Source: Kappaphycus alvarezii
Lineage: Eukaryota > Rhodophyta > Florideophyceae > Gigartinales > Solieriaceae
DNA length: 64,000 nucleotides
Direction of reading: 5' to 3'
Assembly (NCBI GenBank): GCA_002205965.3
Contig: NADL03000608.1
Coordinates: 186,001-250,000 of the forward strand
In this document: piece after piece, positions 1 to 9,835 of the stretch
Position numbering within the stretch: the stretch's first letter is position 1
How the letters are laid out: the number at the start of each line of letters is the position of its first letter
Translations under genes and position numbers: made by a program
Notes under the pieces: generated by a model
What the model was told of the DNA's origin: nothing
Database searches by the model: none
Seen by the model: the letters and a program-made list of their open reading frames with translations, nothing else

Positions 1-222
1 AAGCGCTTCCTTTCCCTCGCGGAATATATGTACCGCTCAGCAGAGTTCATGTGGTGCGATATCTTACGGGGTGTACCTTTCTAACGTCTTTCTTCTGAGA
101 AAGCACTGCTGCCATGGCGATACTTGAGGAATCCGTTTCCAGCATGAATGGCGCATTGAAGTCGGGCCAAGGCAACACTGCCGGAGATGTGAGCTTCTCT
201 TTTGGCACCCCGAACGCTTCCT

Positions 223-800
223 TCATTTCTTTTTTCCAGCAAACTTCTTATTTCTGGAAGTTGCGGCGTGAGAGCGGCAATAGCCGTATCCCCCGTAATC
301 CTTGATAAAGCGGCAAAAATAACAGGTTAAGTCGAGTAAAATCCGCAGATCAGTCGTTTTTCTTGGTAATGTTGTCTCTTTGATAGCATTGATCTTCTCT
401 TGATCGACGTAAACTCCTTCTGTCAACAAAATTGCAAAGAAGCTGACGCTGGGCTTCGAAAGGCACACCGACTTTTTAACTGTTTCCGGCCTTTCCCATA
501 GCCTCAACGACGATCCGAAGGTGTAACATGCTCTTCGATCTTGTTGGAGAACACCACAACGTCATCAAGATATAATCGGGCGAAGGCTACATCTCTCAAG
601 ATTTAATCCATCACTCGCTGGAATATAAACGGCGCGTTCACAGGGCTCGAACTTGAATGTGCCAAAGCTGCATACGAAGTTATTCATCTCTTTGCATTCT
701 TCGCTCATGCAGATCTGCCAATACCCTGCGAAGAGGTACAGGGTTGTAAAGACGGAGATTTCGTTCAAGTTGTCGAATATTTCTTCGACCGTGTGCAACG
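223..800 (-). pseudogene. Reverse transcriptase of gypsy element A, frameshifted
   Basis: Minus-strand translation gives, in order across at least three frames, a fingers/palm segment (VEEIFDNLNE, then FAGYWQI and SFGTFKFE, at 565-798), the NAPF-like primer-grip approach, a YLDD catalytic box (about 561-573), and the post-palm segment with EKINAIKETTLP and YFCRFIKDYGG (223-507) that leads into the connection domain. These are standard Ty3/gypsy RT landmarks. The YLDD aspartates are intact although stops lie on both sides. The frames overlap only partly, so this cannot make one protein as read. Confidence 0.8.
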
Positions 801-1440
801 GCCAGCGATTAGCATTTTTTTTCGGTTCAGCGCACGGTGGTCCACACAGAAGCGGGGCTTTTAGTCATTCTTTGTCACAATCACGACAGGAAAAGACCAG
901 TGTGAAGAGGCTGGAGTGAGAATTCCTGCATCAAGCATGTTTTCGATCTCCCTGCGAGCAATCGTTGGTGTGCGGAGACATTCGGCGGCCCCTGTGGTAG
1001 AGAAGGGTGTTTTACTTCAGCTCAAATCCATGTTAAGTCGGTGCCGACGCGGAGCGGAGCTCCTCAATCGTCCATGCGACTATCTCAGTATCACAGAGTG
1101 AGATTTTATGCTTTCTTGTGTTTCTTCAGGAAAATGAGCAAGAAAGACTCGAAGTGCCCATTTTATCCTTCTCGTTTTCTTCGCACCCTTCTCTGACCAC
1201 GGCTTCATGATCGGCTAGTTCTTTACCAGAGTTCCCGGGGCTCTTTTAAATGTTTTCCCGGATCCAGGACCAGTTCTTCTTCGTAAGTGTCGTTGGAGTC
1301 GGGGCCAGCGTCAGAGTCGGAGTTGAAGTCTGTGCTAGGCGTTCCGATCTCCTAACCCCTCATCGACGGCTTCTCAGCGGATTTTTTATCGGGCTCCAAA
1401 AGCATTAACAATTCTTCCGAGCCAATGCGTAGAAGAATGA

Positions 1441-1848
1441 CTAGAGTCCGGAAGTGTAAATATGCCTGCATAGTCTAGAGATTGGGAGACCAATAATTAG
1501 ATAAAATGGCGAGTTCTCCACAACCAGGTAGTCCAGCTTCACCGCTTGGTCCCCAGAGGTTGTGGGAACCTTGAGCAAAGAACCGAAAAATGAGACGCTA
1601 TCTCCGTTCGCGGCGGTAATTTGCTTCGACGTGTAGTTCCGTAACAGGTAGATGCGTTGAGATAACTCTGCGGAAATTACGTCCAGTACGGCTCTAGAGT
1701 CCAAAAACGACCATACTTCCGAGCAGTAAACCCTGAGCTGCACTAATCGCAGCATACTTGGACCTTTATCAGCAACGACAGCAATTCTAGGCATATTCCT
1801 TTTCCCTAACAGCCTTCTCACTACCTTCGTGGCTCTTTCATCATCCAC
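1441..1848 (-). pseudogene. Retropepsin-like aspartic protease segment of element A
   Basis: A 135-residue open stretch sits between the basic linker and RT. It contains FLDSRAVLDVIS where a retropepsin normally has a D-[ST]-G-A active site, so the catalytic glycine is lost (DSR instead of DSG or DTG). About 60 residues on is a hydrophobic stretch ending YLIIGLP, matching the I-I-G-x-P/D flap-end motif of retroviral-type proteases. The position between gag-like sequence and RT supports the call. The changed active site suggests it is inactive. Confidence 0.6.
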
Positions 1849-2186
1849 TCGAAGAAGCCGACCGAAAGTGAGCCCATAGTTGGCATTTGATAGCTCGGCG
1901 ACACCGTCATACTTTCCAACGTATTCTTGGAGCTTTTTTGAACCCTTCGTTCTTTTTTTTTCTTCTTTTGCTTATTACTTCGGCCGGAAACGCTGAATTC
2001 TTCTCCTGGCGGAACGGGAGAAAGTATTTGTACTTGTTGCTGGTTATGCACTAGGCGAGATACCGGAAATTCCCCCGTTATCTTCTTGGCGAGTTTTTTC
2101 GGCAAAGTTTCTCCTTCAGAACTTCTTCTTCGTGTTGAAGATCTCTTCGATTTCTTGATGGGTATCGGACTTGCTTTCATGTACAC
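1821..2186 (-). pseudogene. Lysine-rich gag/protease linker of element A
   Basis: A 121-residue open frame overlaps the protease segment by 28 bases in another frame. It is strongly basic, with KKSKRSS, KKLAKKI and a run of lysines encoded by a T-rich stretch near 1950-1975. No named domain is visible. Its place between gag start and protease and its charge suit a nucleocapsid or linker region, but no CCHC knuckle can be seen. Low complexity could also make this open by chance. Confidence 0.4.
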
Positions 2187-2865
2187 AGTTGACTTGATAC
2201 GCTACTCGAAGTTCTTCTTTCCTTCTTCGTGATCTTCCGAAGCACCGAAAGCATACATTGTCTTAGAAGAAGAAGAACGTCTTCACATCGCTGTTTCCGT
2301 TGTAAGCGACGGAACTAGCTCCGGAGGAAGAGGTGCTCCATAATAGTAACATGATAAGATCTGAAATGTAAAATTTTCCAAAGTTGGAGACCCTAAGAGG
2401 GGGAGGGTTCTGTCTTGTCGTCTTCCTGTCCCCGTTTCCCCCCGGAACCAAAGGGCAGCACTGTTTATATAGCAATAGCTAGTGTGGCTGACTGCTCCAG
2501 AGCCACACGCAGGGAGGCCGACAATAATTAAAAACTAACCAAAATACTGTTGAAAATAGTAAAATATAACTTAAGAGTACAGTAGCTGGCAAAGTAGAAA
2601 ACTGAAAACAAAAAGCATCATACAAGTAGCAAAAAAGGGCAGATTTTTTGTGGCCCTTCAGAAGCCACCAACAATCAGCAGATCAGCGTGGCTTGGCAAA
2701 GGGGAATGGTACTCCGAGGGTGCAACTCCCCTTTGGCTTGTTGGAATCACTGAGAATTCTGGTCACAGTTGAGATCGTGAAGTGGTGCACTGTGTATCAA
2801 AATACAATATTAAAATTTTTTTTCATTATCTTTTACATTTTGTAACTGTATTGAAACTTAAATGC
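2187..2865. other. No gene recognised; degraded gag-region sequence of element A
   Basis: By comparison with element B this should hold gag, but I find no recognisable capsid motif. It includes a CT/GA-rich stretch near 2260-2340 and an AT-rich stretch near 2520-2640, which look like decayed or inserted DNA. Confidence 0.4.
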
Positions 2866-3075
2866 TGAAAATGTCCTTGATTCTTTCCTGCCTCTGAAGG
2901 CTAAGCGTAACCTGTTTTCTTTCTTTTTCCATGTACCCTTGACACATTACAGTACCTATATACTGTACTGTGCCGGGTGGTGGCATACAGAGCCTAACCC
3001 TACATCAACTGGGGAGATACAGTAGAGCATCTCCCCAGATCAAGAAGCGAGCTCGCACAGCCCACACGCCCCCAC
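2866..3075 (-). repeat. Gypsy leader/gag-start repeat, copy 1
   Basis: This 210-bp stretch aligns by eye with 9617-9835: shared blocks include the gag N-terminal codons (TTCTTTCCTGCCTCTGAAGG), GTGCCGGGT, GGGGAGATACAGTAGAG and CCCCAGATCAAGAAGCGAGCTC. It comprises the first gag codons plus the untranslated leader of two related minus-strand elements. Confidence 0.85.
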
Positions 3076-3460
3076 ACTCAAAGTGCGACACGGACGCACA
3101 GTTGGCAAGTGCAACCCCCCTCCACTACCCTACCATCCTATCATTGACATCCCTTTCCCAACCAAGGCCATTCTATCAAATACCAACTACTGCGGCACGC
3201 CCTCAACCATCCCTGCCTGCCTCCTGAGAAGCACCAACATGCTGTCGAGCAAGTGGCGTACTCTTGGCAGGCCTCCTTGGCGTGTGGTTGCAACCACCTC
3301 CCTGTGGGCATTCTCCACAAGATCAGCTCCCTCACACCTCTCTCGTCATAACGCCCTCTTCTTTTTCCTAAGCACGTTCCTCCCATCGAGCTTGGCTTCA
3401 CCCCCCTTGTTATCGTTTCCCTTGCCTTCATCCCATTTTCGACCTTTTTCCTCGCCGACC

Positions 3461-3604
3461 ATGTCTTGCACCAAACAGAAAGCGAGCTTGAGGACAGGGG
3501 GAAGGGCTCCTCGCAAGGCAATTTCTACAAAGGCAGCCCCATTTCATCATCTTGGAGCTGGCTTATGGTCCCGCCCCGAATTATTAGGACTCCAAAGTCG
3601 CTGA
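3461..3604 (+). pseudogene. Histone H3-like N-terminal tail, truncated
   Basis: From the ATG at 3461 the first 25 residues after Met follow the histone H3 tail position by position: TKQ at H3 3-5, A7, TGG at 11-13, APRK at 15-18 and TKAA at 22-25 are identical or nearly so. R2 is replaced by C, K9 by L, S10 by R and K14 by R. After KAA the frame diverges for 22 residues and stops at 3602-3604; no histone-fold core (alpha-N helix, YQKSTELL, RIMPKD) is found downstream in any plus frame to about 4.3 kb. It lies between two gypsy elements. It may be a pseudogene or captured fragment, or the first exon of a divergent H3 or cenH3 whose core is not adjacent. The frame is also open upstream, but that sequence is low-complexity. 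Confidence 0.5.
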
Positions 3605-3711
3605 TATATCGAGAAGATCATCTACCATAACCGAAGCCCCCTAAAGTACACTGTCCACCGTACTGATTTTCCCCGCCCATCGCGATGAACGATGAAGAAC
3701 AAACGGCGCAC

Positions 3712-4480
3712 TTAGGTCGTCAAACCACAGCTTTCGTGCGCTATTACGTGGGCCGGGAGTTCACGAAGACGGATGCCTACCCGTTGGGTCTGACCGAGTC
3801 TTTGCAGGACCTTCAGCCTTACTCCTCCGTTCCACCCTCCGTCTGGTGCGTACGATAGGTTTATTTGCACAGCGGTGCCAAAGTCTACTGCTCCATCGAC
3901 GACGAAACTGGCGAAGGGAATACGGTTATCCTGTACACAATGGCGATTGAGGGGTTCCCCGGGGAGCACGATCCGGCCTTGGATGGAGATCAACTTGTCT
4001 TGCGCAGACAAGACGGCCTTCAAACTATTGACAACATACATCCGTGGGGTCAAAAGTACCCAGACCGGAAACTCCAGCTATCCTACACGCGTTCTAGAGG
4101 CCCCCGTTCGGATCCAACTCAGCACCGCTGACTTCCTCTCTAGCCGGTCCAATTCAGAGACCAGATGGACCGTTTCATTGGTTCCTCCCTTGGTAACGTC
4201 CTGTATGAGCACTGCGAGTCTGCTCAGGCCCTTCATAGGGTGTCCGTCTTACGTGAGAGAGGCGCACGAACTCGAAATGACCTCACCCAGGGCGGGCGCA
4301 TTCGCACCTTGAGGGACTCCCAGAAGCTTCTCCTTCCATGCAGCCTCGTGCTCTAGAACTGCCTTCCACTGAGCCTCACGCTCGAGTCCGTCCTGAATCT
4401 ACCACCAGGGATAATCCTAGCTACCCTCTTCGGCTCGCACGGTGTCTACCACTACGTCACCATCAACACGACCAGTACTA
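3712..4480 (-). pseudogene. Unrecognised minus-strand coding remnant with coiled-coil-like segments
   Basis: Minus-strand frames give a charged, helical segment (WKAVLEHEAAWKEKLLG, then LVSELDRLERKSAVL) between about 4400 and 4080, followed by a 113-residue frame at 3712-4053. Frames change between the pieces. The composition looks coding and coiled-coil-forming, more so than the plus-strand frames over the same bases. I do not recognise a family. It may be a 3' accessory region of element B or part of another retroelement. Confidence 0.3.
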
Positions 4481-5134
4481 GACTTCTCGATCCAGCTGAA
4501 GAGTTTTCGTTGGCGTTCTACGCCGGCGGTCTGAAAGATTGCTTGGGGTGCATCTTCGAATTACACAACGTCTGCGAGGTAAGGCGCGTCTTTCTCCTCG
4601 ATGGGGTTCCCAACAAGCGCCTACGTCACCGAAAATGGAATACTAGAACTAACAGGAGTATAGGGGGGAATAAAAGGGTGGAGGCTCAATCAGACCCCCG
4701 TGGCGCCGGCTGACTCGCCAACCTTGCGGTCCTGGCCGGAGCAGCCCACCTCTGATCGCCCTCAATCTCTTTATCTGGTTCCTGCCCCTATTACTGATTC
4801 CAATTCCTTCCTGCTCCACTTGTCCTTCGTTTCTCCTTATTCGAATTCGCTTGTCTCTTTAATATCTGTAGTTGAGTCAGATTAAATGTTCGAGTTACTT
4901 TTAATTACGAAGAACCTTGATTGTAGCCCATCGTTGAAGACTTGAACCCTTGCCCTTCTTTTTTTTACCTCCTTAAGCATTCTTTCTTGACGATCTCGTG
5001 AATCTCACCCAACGCCGAGCGTGAATCGCCTTTTGATCCACTCGACCCGTTGAAGAAGCCAGCCCGTAACGCGGATGATCATCCTTGGTTACCGGGCATG
5101 GTACGTAGTAAAACGACTCAAACGACGTCCACTT
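4481..5134. other. No gene recognised; probable 3' region of element B beyond integrase
   Basis: Minus-strand frames just left of the integrase C-terminus carry scattered basic and aromatic residues, but I cannot place a chromodomain or an LTR boundary here. Confidence 0.35.
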
Positions 5135-6150
5135 TCAAGCCCTACCGAATTCTGTCCCATGCGCCATTACCACTTCGTCTACAGGCTCGAACCGTTTGAC
5201 CTCCCCTTTAACCTTTCGCGGAGCGCGCGAGCTTATCGCTACAGGAGCCCTCACGCTTGCTTCCCGCAACATCTCGACCAGTCGTTGACTTGGATTGGCT
5301 TCGCCGAGAAGTACTACCGCATCGCTTGCCATCATCCACGGCTCTATCCCATACACTAATCGAAACGGCGAGTTGAAATCCCCGCGATCACATCGGCGAT
5401 AGTCGTACAAGACTTTCGGCATAGTCTTCGCCCAGTCGCCTCTAATCTGCACGACTGTCCTTTTGATTGAGTGCTTTATGGCCCCCACCATCCTCTCGGC
5501 CCTTCCATTTGCTTAGGGGCGTACAGGAGGACGGCCTTTAATCAATCAATCCCGTGCTTCTTCATAAAATCCTGGACGGAAGATGCCATAAAAGCCGTGG
5601 CATTATCCGAAACTATCCTGCTCGGGGCCCGAACGGCTCGATAATTTCCTTCTCAACGAACCTGATGACAACATCGGAGGTGTAGCTTTCCGTTGCCCAA
5701 GCTATTGACCAGCCCGTCATGTGCTCCACCGCGATTAACTAAAACCTCTTTCCCTTCTGAGATGGCTTGAAATGGCCCGCAAAGTCCACTGAAAATGTTT
5801 CGAACAAACCAGTAACGAGTGCTCTAAGACTCGTATGATAGGTTGGTGGCCTTCGAGCGAATTGACAGCCTGCGCATGCCTTGATGTTCTGTCACGTCCC
5901 GGTACACTCCAGGCCACCAAAACCAATCTCTTACGAACTCTCTTGTAGAACCAGCATCACAATGACCGATAATACCGTGTAATGTTCTCAATATTTCGTC
6001 ACGCTGCCCGATAGGCGGAACCACGCGCAGTCCATCCTTCTCCCGTTGGAACAAAGTGTCGTTCCAAATCATGAATCTCTTCTCATTTCTTCGTATGGCG
6101 GTGTTCTTCTTCGGATCAGTCTCCTGAACCATTTCCTTGACCACAAACCT
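5135..6150 (-). pseudogene. Integrase of gypsy element B
   Basis: The zinc-binding N-terminus reads at 5824-6144 with the spaced histidines and cysteine of an HHCC finger (LRTLHGIIGHCD, then WWPGVYRDV). The catalytic core follows in other frames near 5800-5500, with DTFSVDFAGHFKPSQKG carrying the first Asp and EHMTGWSIAWAT after it. The C-terminal part (5135-5491) contains RGDWAKTMPKVLYDYR and SPFRLVYGIEP, typical of the end of a gypsy integrase core. At least three frames are needed. The enzyme would have joined element DNA to the host chromosome. Confidence 0.8.
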
Positions 6151-6179
6151 CGTTATGTACAGGAGGTCCGGCTCTAATC

Positions 6180-6720
6180 CAGATTATTTCTGTTAATCCC
6201 TCTAGATCGTCGCTACGAGACCCTTCGTCTCTTTTTCTTCCCTTGAAGCCTAAAATTCTACAACAGGTCTGCGAGAGAGATAATCAGCCGCCTCATTGGC
6301 CTTTCCAGGCCTGTGCTTAATTTCAGAGTCGTACTGGGCCATCAAGTCCCTCTACCTCGCCAACCTCCCATGTATATCCTTCTTCTTAAAAGCCGTTTGC
6401 AGGGCCTGATGGTGCTAACGGCCTGTCGGACAACAGATGCACCCTAAATTTCTTGAGAGCGAACACTACAGCAAGTGCTTCCCGTTCGCTCGTAGCGTAC
6501 CGACGTTCCTGCTTTGCCATTTTCCGAGATGCGAACTGTACCGGATGCAATTATCCATCTTCCTTCTTCTGCGAGAGAACCACTTCTAGGTAAGCCGAAG
6601 AAGCATCCGTCTCCACCACTGAAGGGTAGTCGAAATCCCGGAACGCGAGTACTGGAGGCGTCGTCAGCTTCTACTTCAAGTACTCGAAAGCTTCCTGCAT
6701 TCCATTGGTCGACTCAAATG
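6180..6720 (-). pseudogene. RNase H segment of gypsy element B
   Basis: Minus-strand translation between about 6700 and 6440 gives VVETDASSAYLEVVLSQ, QFASRKMAKQERRY and SEREALAVVFALKKFRVHLL. These are the first catalytic Asp (TDAS), the RKM/QERRY motif and the Glu-bearing helix (SEREALAVV) of Ty3-type RNase H. A stop follows soon after, and the last part is degraded. It would degrade the RNA strand during element replication. Confidence 0.75.
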
Positions 6721-7593
6721 CCATCTTAACGGAGGTTTCAGCGTGCAGCACTGCTGAGGTATCTGCGAAGTTCCGTATAAAGCGTCGATAGTACCCTGCC
6801 AATCCGAGGAAACTCCTCAGTTCAGTCACATCTTCCGGCACAGGGGCCTCCAAGATATCCTTCATCTTGTCGGGATCAACCTTTACACCGCTAAAATTGA
6901 CAATGTGACCGAGCAGCTTCACTTCCGACTGAGCAAAGATGCATTGGGTTACATTCAGCTTCAATTTCGCTTCTTGGATCCCCCTGAACGCCTCTTCACA
7001 ATGATCTATGTGTTCCTCCAACTTCTTTGAGAAAATAAAAACATCTTCCACGTAAACCATAGCAAACATTAACCCGCAAAGAACCTATTCCATCATCCTT
7101 TGAAACGTTGCTGGAGCATTTATGAATCCAAACGGCATCACCCCGAACTTGTATCTTACATATCGAGAAAAAACGTCATCTTTTCCTTGCACGGTCGGAC
7201 ATTCTAATCTGCCAGTATCATGTGTAAAGGTCCAATGTTTTGAAGAACTCCGCGCCAGAGAGTTCGTCGAAGGTTTCTTCTATTTTCGGTAACTGCCAGC
7301 GGTCTGGCTTAATCACCCGGTTCAACTGACGGTAATCGACGCAAAACCGGGGCATTCCGTCTTTATTCGTGCCGATCACTACCGGAAAGTACCAGGCGGA
7401 CCTCGAAGGCGTGATAATTGCAGCTTACAATAATTCACTAATTTCTTCTCGTATTACTTTGTTAAGCCTCGGCGGCATTCGGTGGGCTTTCGAATGTATC
7501 GGAGTCTCATCCGTGAACTCGAAAAATGTACCACCGGTACCCGAGCCGGCTCCAGATCATGTATGTGGCACGCTATCACGTCCCTTTCCTTGA
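6671..7593 (-). pseudogene. Reverse transcriptase of gypsy element B
   Basis: The longest open piece (6671-7069, 132 residues) runs from the catalytic box (VYVEDVFIFSKK) through KLLGHIVNFSG to RSFLGLAGYYRRFI. Upstream in other frames are MPPRLNKVIREEISELL (about 7470), TNKDGMPRFCVDYRQLN, KPDRWQLPKIEE and PFGFINAPATFQRMME. The usual YxDD box reads YVED, so one catalytic aspartate is a glutamate. Element A keeps YLDD at this place. In-frame stops around 7080-7440 break the fingers region. Confidence 0.85.
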
Positions 7594-7975
7594 GGGAATT
7601 CACCAACTTCTCTATATTCTCCTCCTCGAGATGCTTCAACTTCGAGACGAGAAACGCAGCGTGCTCCGCTTCCTCGTATTCCTCGGTGGACCCCTCCTCC
7701 AACATCAGGCCCTCTATATCGGGCTCATGCGTTTCCTTTATAAGATCGCTAGCACCAATTCAAGCTCGGTGAACGACCCACCATTGCTGCCGCCTGACTC
7801 TGATGAGTACGAGATAGGAAACTGCTCTCCGTTAGACTCTCTATGTGAAATCCTCGCTATCAGTCCGTATCCCTTCAATCACTGGGGGCTCATCGAGTAG
7901 CGGTAAAAGCGCCTTCTTTCTCCCAGCCGCTAGGTTGATCTGCTGCCTCCCGTAATACATGTTTGCCTGCATATA
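7594..7975 (-). other. Acidic linker between protease and RT of element B
   Basis: The minus strand is open to 7705 with a Glu-rich segment (EEYEEAEHAAFL, LEEENIEKLV), consistent with the variable spacer between PR and RT in gypsy polyproteins. No separate domain is visible. Confidence 0.45.
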
Positions 7976-8386
7976 TTATAATGCAGGACTGCCAATAATT
8001 GTGTCGAATGGTGCGTTCCGTACAGCCGAGAAGCCCAGAGGCACCACCAGGGTTCCAACTGAGACTAGAACCTTCTGTACGCACCCAATAACTTCAGCTA
8101 CCATTTCGTTGGCGACGGTGACCTGACGATCCGTAGCCATCGGAGCGAGTGCCAGCCTCTCGCAAAAGTCCCAGAACATCAGGTTTGTAACTGCACCTGT
8201 GCCCAACAGGGCGAGCGTCTCTGTTCCATAAACCTTCATCTTCACGACCTTCAACGGACGAGAGACTTCGGGGTGACTTTTCATGGACGCCTGAGTCACC
8301 GTGACAGTCTCGGACATCGGACGCTTCAACTGCTTCCTTACTTCATCCACGTCTCCACCGAGAAGCTGCCCGAAGTTCATTCCCAA
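7976..8386 (-). pseudogene. Aspartic protease of gypsy element B
   Basis: A 136-residue open frame. After VVKMKVYGTETLALL the active-site loop reads GTGAVTNLM in place of D-[ST]-G-A, so the catalytic Asp is Gly. It ends FDTIIGSPAL, matching the I-I-G motif near the protease C-terminus. Position between gag and RT agrees. The missing Asp means it should be inactive. Confidence 0.65.
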
Positions 8387-8762
8387 CGAGACCTAAGCCA
8401 GTTTCTCGACCACATTATACTTCCTTACGTCGTCCTGGAGGGCTCTCGGTGCCTTCTTGGTCTCCGTGCCTATGTTTCATTCTTCTCTGGCTCCGATACG
8501 ACCATCGGCAGGCGAACGAGAGGTTCCTTATTAACCAGCTCGTCGATGTCCGTAACATTTTCCCTACGTTGCTTCGGAAGTTCTTGGCTGTCGGCGTCCC
8601 CCTTTGCCAAGGCAACCACACCGCCCTTGCGAGACTCCTGGACGACGAAACAGGGCTCATCTACATTCTTTGCCCTCCGTTTAAGTTCTTCATTCGACTC
8701 AGAACTTGCTCCGGTAATTCCTACTCGACGACCTCAATCTTGTTGACCTTTCAACCAGTACT
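8387..8762 (-). other. Gag-to-protease spacer of element B
   Basis: Open in parts on both strands (8415-8660 minus is the longest minus frame). It is the counterpart of the lysine-rich linker in element A but shares no clear motif with it. Confidence 0.35.
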
Positions 8763-9640
8763 TTACCTGTGAGTGACCTTTTTTACAACAGAATGAGCGC
8801 CTTGTGTGCCTGTGGGGGTTCTGCGGGCACTGGTGGCACAGTGGCCCCTTTGTCCACAGAAACTGCAACTAAAGTCTTCATCGACCATAGCGACAGGTCC
8901 TCCATTCTCAAACTGCGTCTCCATGAAGAGAGACAACTCCGCAGACTGCCCCTCTATCTGGTCAACATTGTCCTCCAGCTGGTGCTGCTTGACAGAGTGC
9001 ACGTCGGGCCTCTGCAGAATCCTCCTTTGAGCGACCAAAGGCACAGAGCCGCCTCCTTGCCGGCGAAGAATGCCTTCATTTCTGACTGAAATTCTTCTAT
9101 TGCCTTCTTAAGTTCCTTGTAGTCCGACGGCGCTCGATACATGACAAACTGAGCCAACTCCGTGTGTCCCGTCACCGTCTTTCGAAGCAAACCGAGAAAA
9201 GCCGTCTCTTTGAAGCCTACCCTCCTGTAGAGGGCATCCATTCATCCCAGAGACCCTCCTCTGTCTCTAGCGTCCAGACCTACGGCAACAGCTTCTTGTA
9301 CCTCCTCCTCCTGCTTCGCCTTCTTCGCGAACTCGGCGAGGAGCTTCCTCTTGACAACATCTTACTTCTCGGCGTCTTCAGTGAGGGACTTATCCTGCGC
9401 AAAAGACTTGTAGTAGAAGTCGAAAGCAGCTCCGTCCAGATGGCATATAATCTAGAGGGCCTTCTCGCTTTCAGTCTTTTTGCGTATAAAGACGTTCTCA
9501 AACGCAAAAAAGAAACGGTCAATGTTGGAAAAGGGAGTTCCATCAGAGGAGAAGTGAGGTGCTTTGGAGTCTGTCATGGCGTCGTCGAACCTTGGATGTG
9601 GTACCATGAAATGCTTGAAAATGTCATTTATTCTTTCCTG
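8763..9640 (-). pseudogene. Gag (capsid plus CCHC-type zinc knuckle) of gypsy element B
   Basis: From about 9640 leftwards the minus strand reads a capsid-like helical protein: NIDRFFFAFENVFIRKK, then ALQIICHLDG and AEKYDVVKRKLLAEFAKKAK, then ALYRRVGFKE and QFVMYRAPSDYKELKKAI (8954-9241). Near the end (8763-9044) is SCSFCGQRGHCATS, a C-x2-C-x4-H knuckle whose last Cys is not in the expected place. Gag packages the RNA and forms the particle. At least three frames are used. The start codon is unclear; MVPHP at about 9607 or a Met further upstream are both possible. Confidence 0.7.
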
Positions 9641-9835
9641 CCTCTGAAGGCCGAGCCTAACCTTTTGTGATCCTTTTTTGACATACCCTAGACAAAGTAC
9701 GGTATATATATATACCGTATATATATACTGTATTGTGCCGGGTAGTGGGCATACAGTGCGTAACCCTACATCCAATGGGGAGATACAGTAGAGTACCTCC
9801 CCAGATCAAGAAGCGAGCTCTCACAACCCACAGAA
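9617..9835 (-). repeat. Gypsy leader/gag-start repeat, copy 2, with a TATA-rich palindrome
   Basis: This stretch matches 2866-3075 (see that entry). It differs by an insertion holding a palindromic run, ACGG followed by alternating TA and CCGT, at about 9700-9720, then a second TA run to about 9732. Confidence 0.85.

Larger units (their letters stand above)
1..3090 (-). mobile_element. Ty3/gypsy-type LTR retrotransposon remnant A (runs off the left edge)
   Basis: Reading right to left, the minus strand shows a leader and gag-start segment (2866-3075), a lysine-rich stretch (1821-2186), an aspartic-protease-like segment (1441-1848) and reverse transcriptase segments (223-800), which is the Ty3/gypsy order. 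RNase H and integrase would lie beyond base 1. Every domain is split by stops or frameshifts, so the copy is dead as read. The leader/gag-start segment closely matches the one at the 5' end of element B (9617-9835), so A and B belong to related families. I could not define LTRs or a target duplication. Confidence 0.7.
5130..9835 (-). mobile_element. Ty3/gypsy LTR retrotransposon B, full domain order, multiply frameshifted
   Basis: Right to left on the minus strand: leader (9835-9617), gag with zinc knuckle (about 9640-8763), protease (8386-7976), RT (about 7590-6671), RNase H (about 6700-6400) and integrase (about 6150-5135). Gag-PR-RT-RH-INT is diagnostic of Ty3/gypsy (integrase last). Nearly every domain can be read, but only by switching frames. 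I could not fix LTR ends or a target duplication. Elements A, B and C all lie on the minus strand, so tandem or nested insertion of one family is likely. Confidence 0.85.

Noticed and set aside
3083-3460. Upstream extension of the H3-like frame to a larger protein
   Set aside because: The upstream part is Ser/Pro/Leu-rich low complexity and has no relation to histones; the ATG at 3461 matches the H3 start exactly.
3141-3521. 126-residue minus ORF over the H3-like tail
   Set aside because: Antisense shadow; no motif.
2866-9835. Reading 2866-3075 and 9617-9835 as the two LTRs of one 7-kb element
   Set aside because: Both copies include the gag start codons, so they are the 5' ends of two elements rather than an LTR pair.
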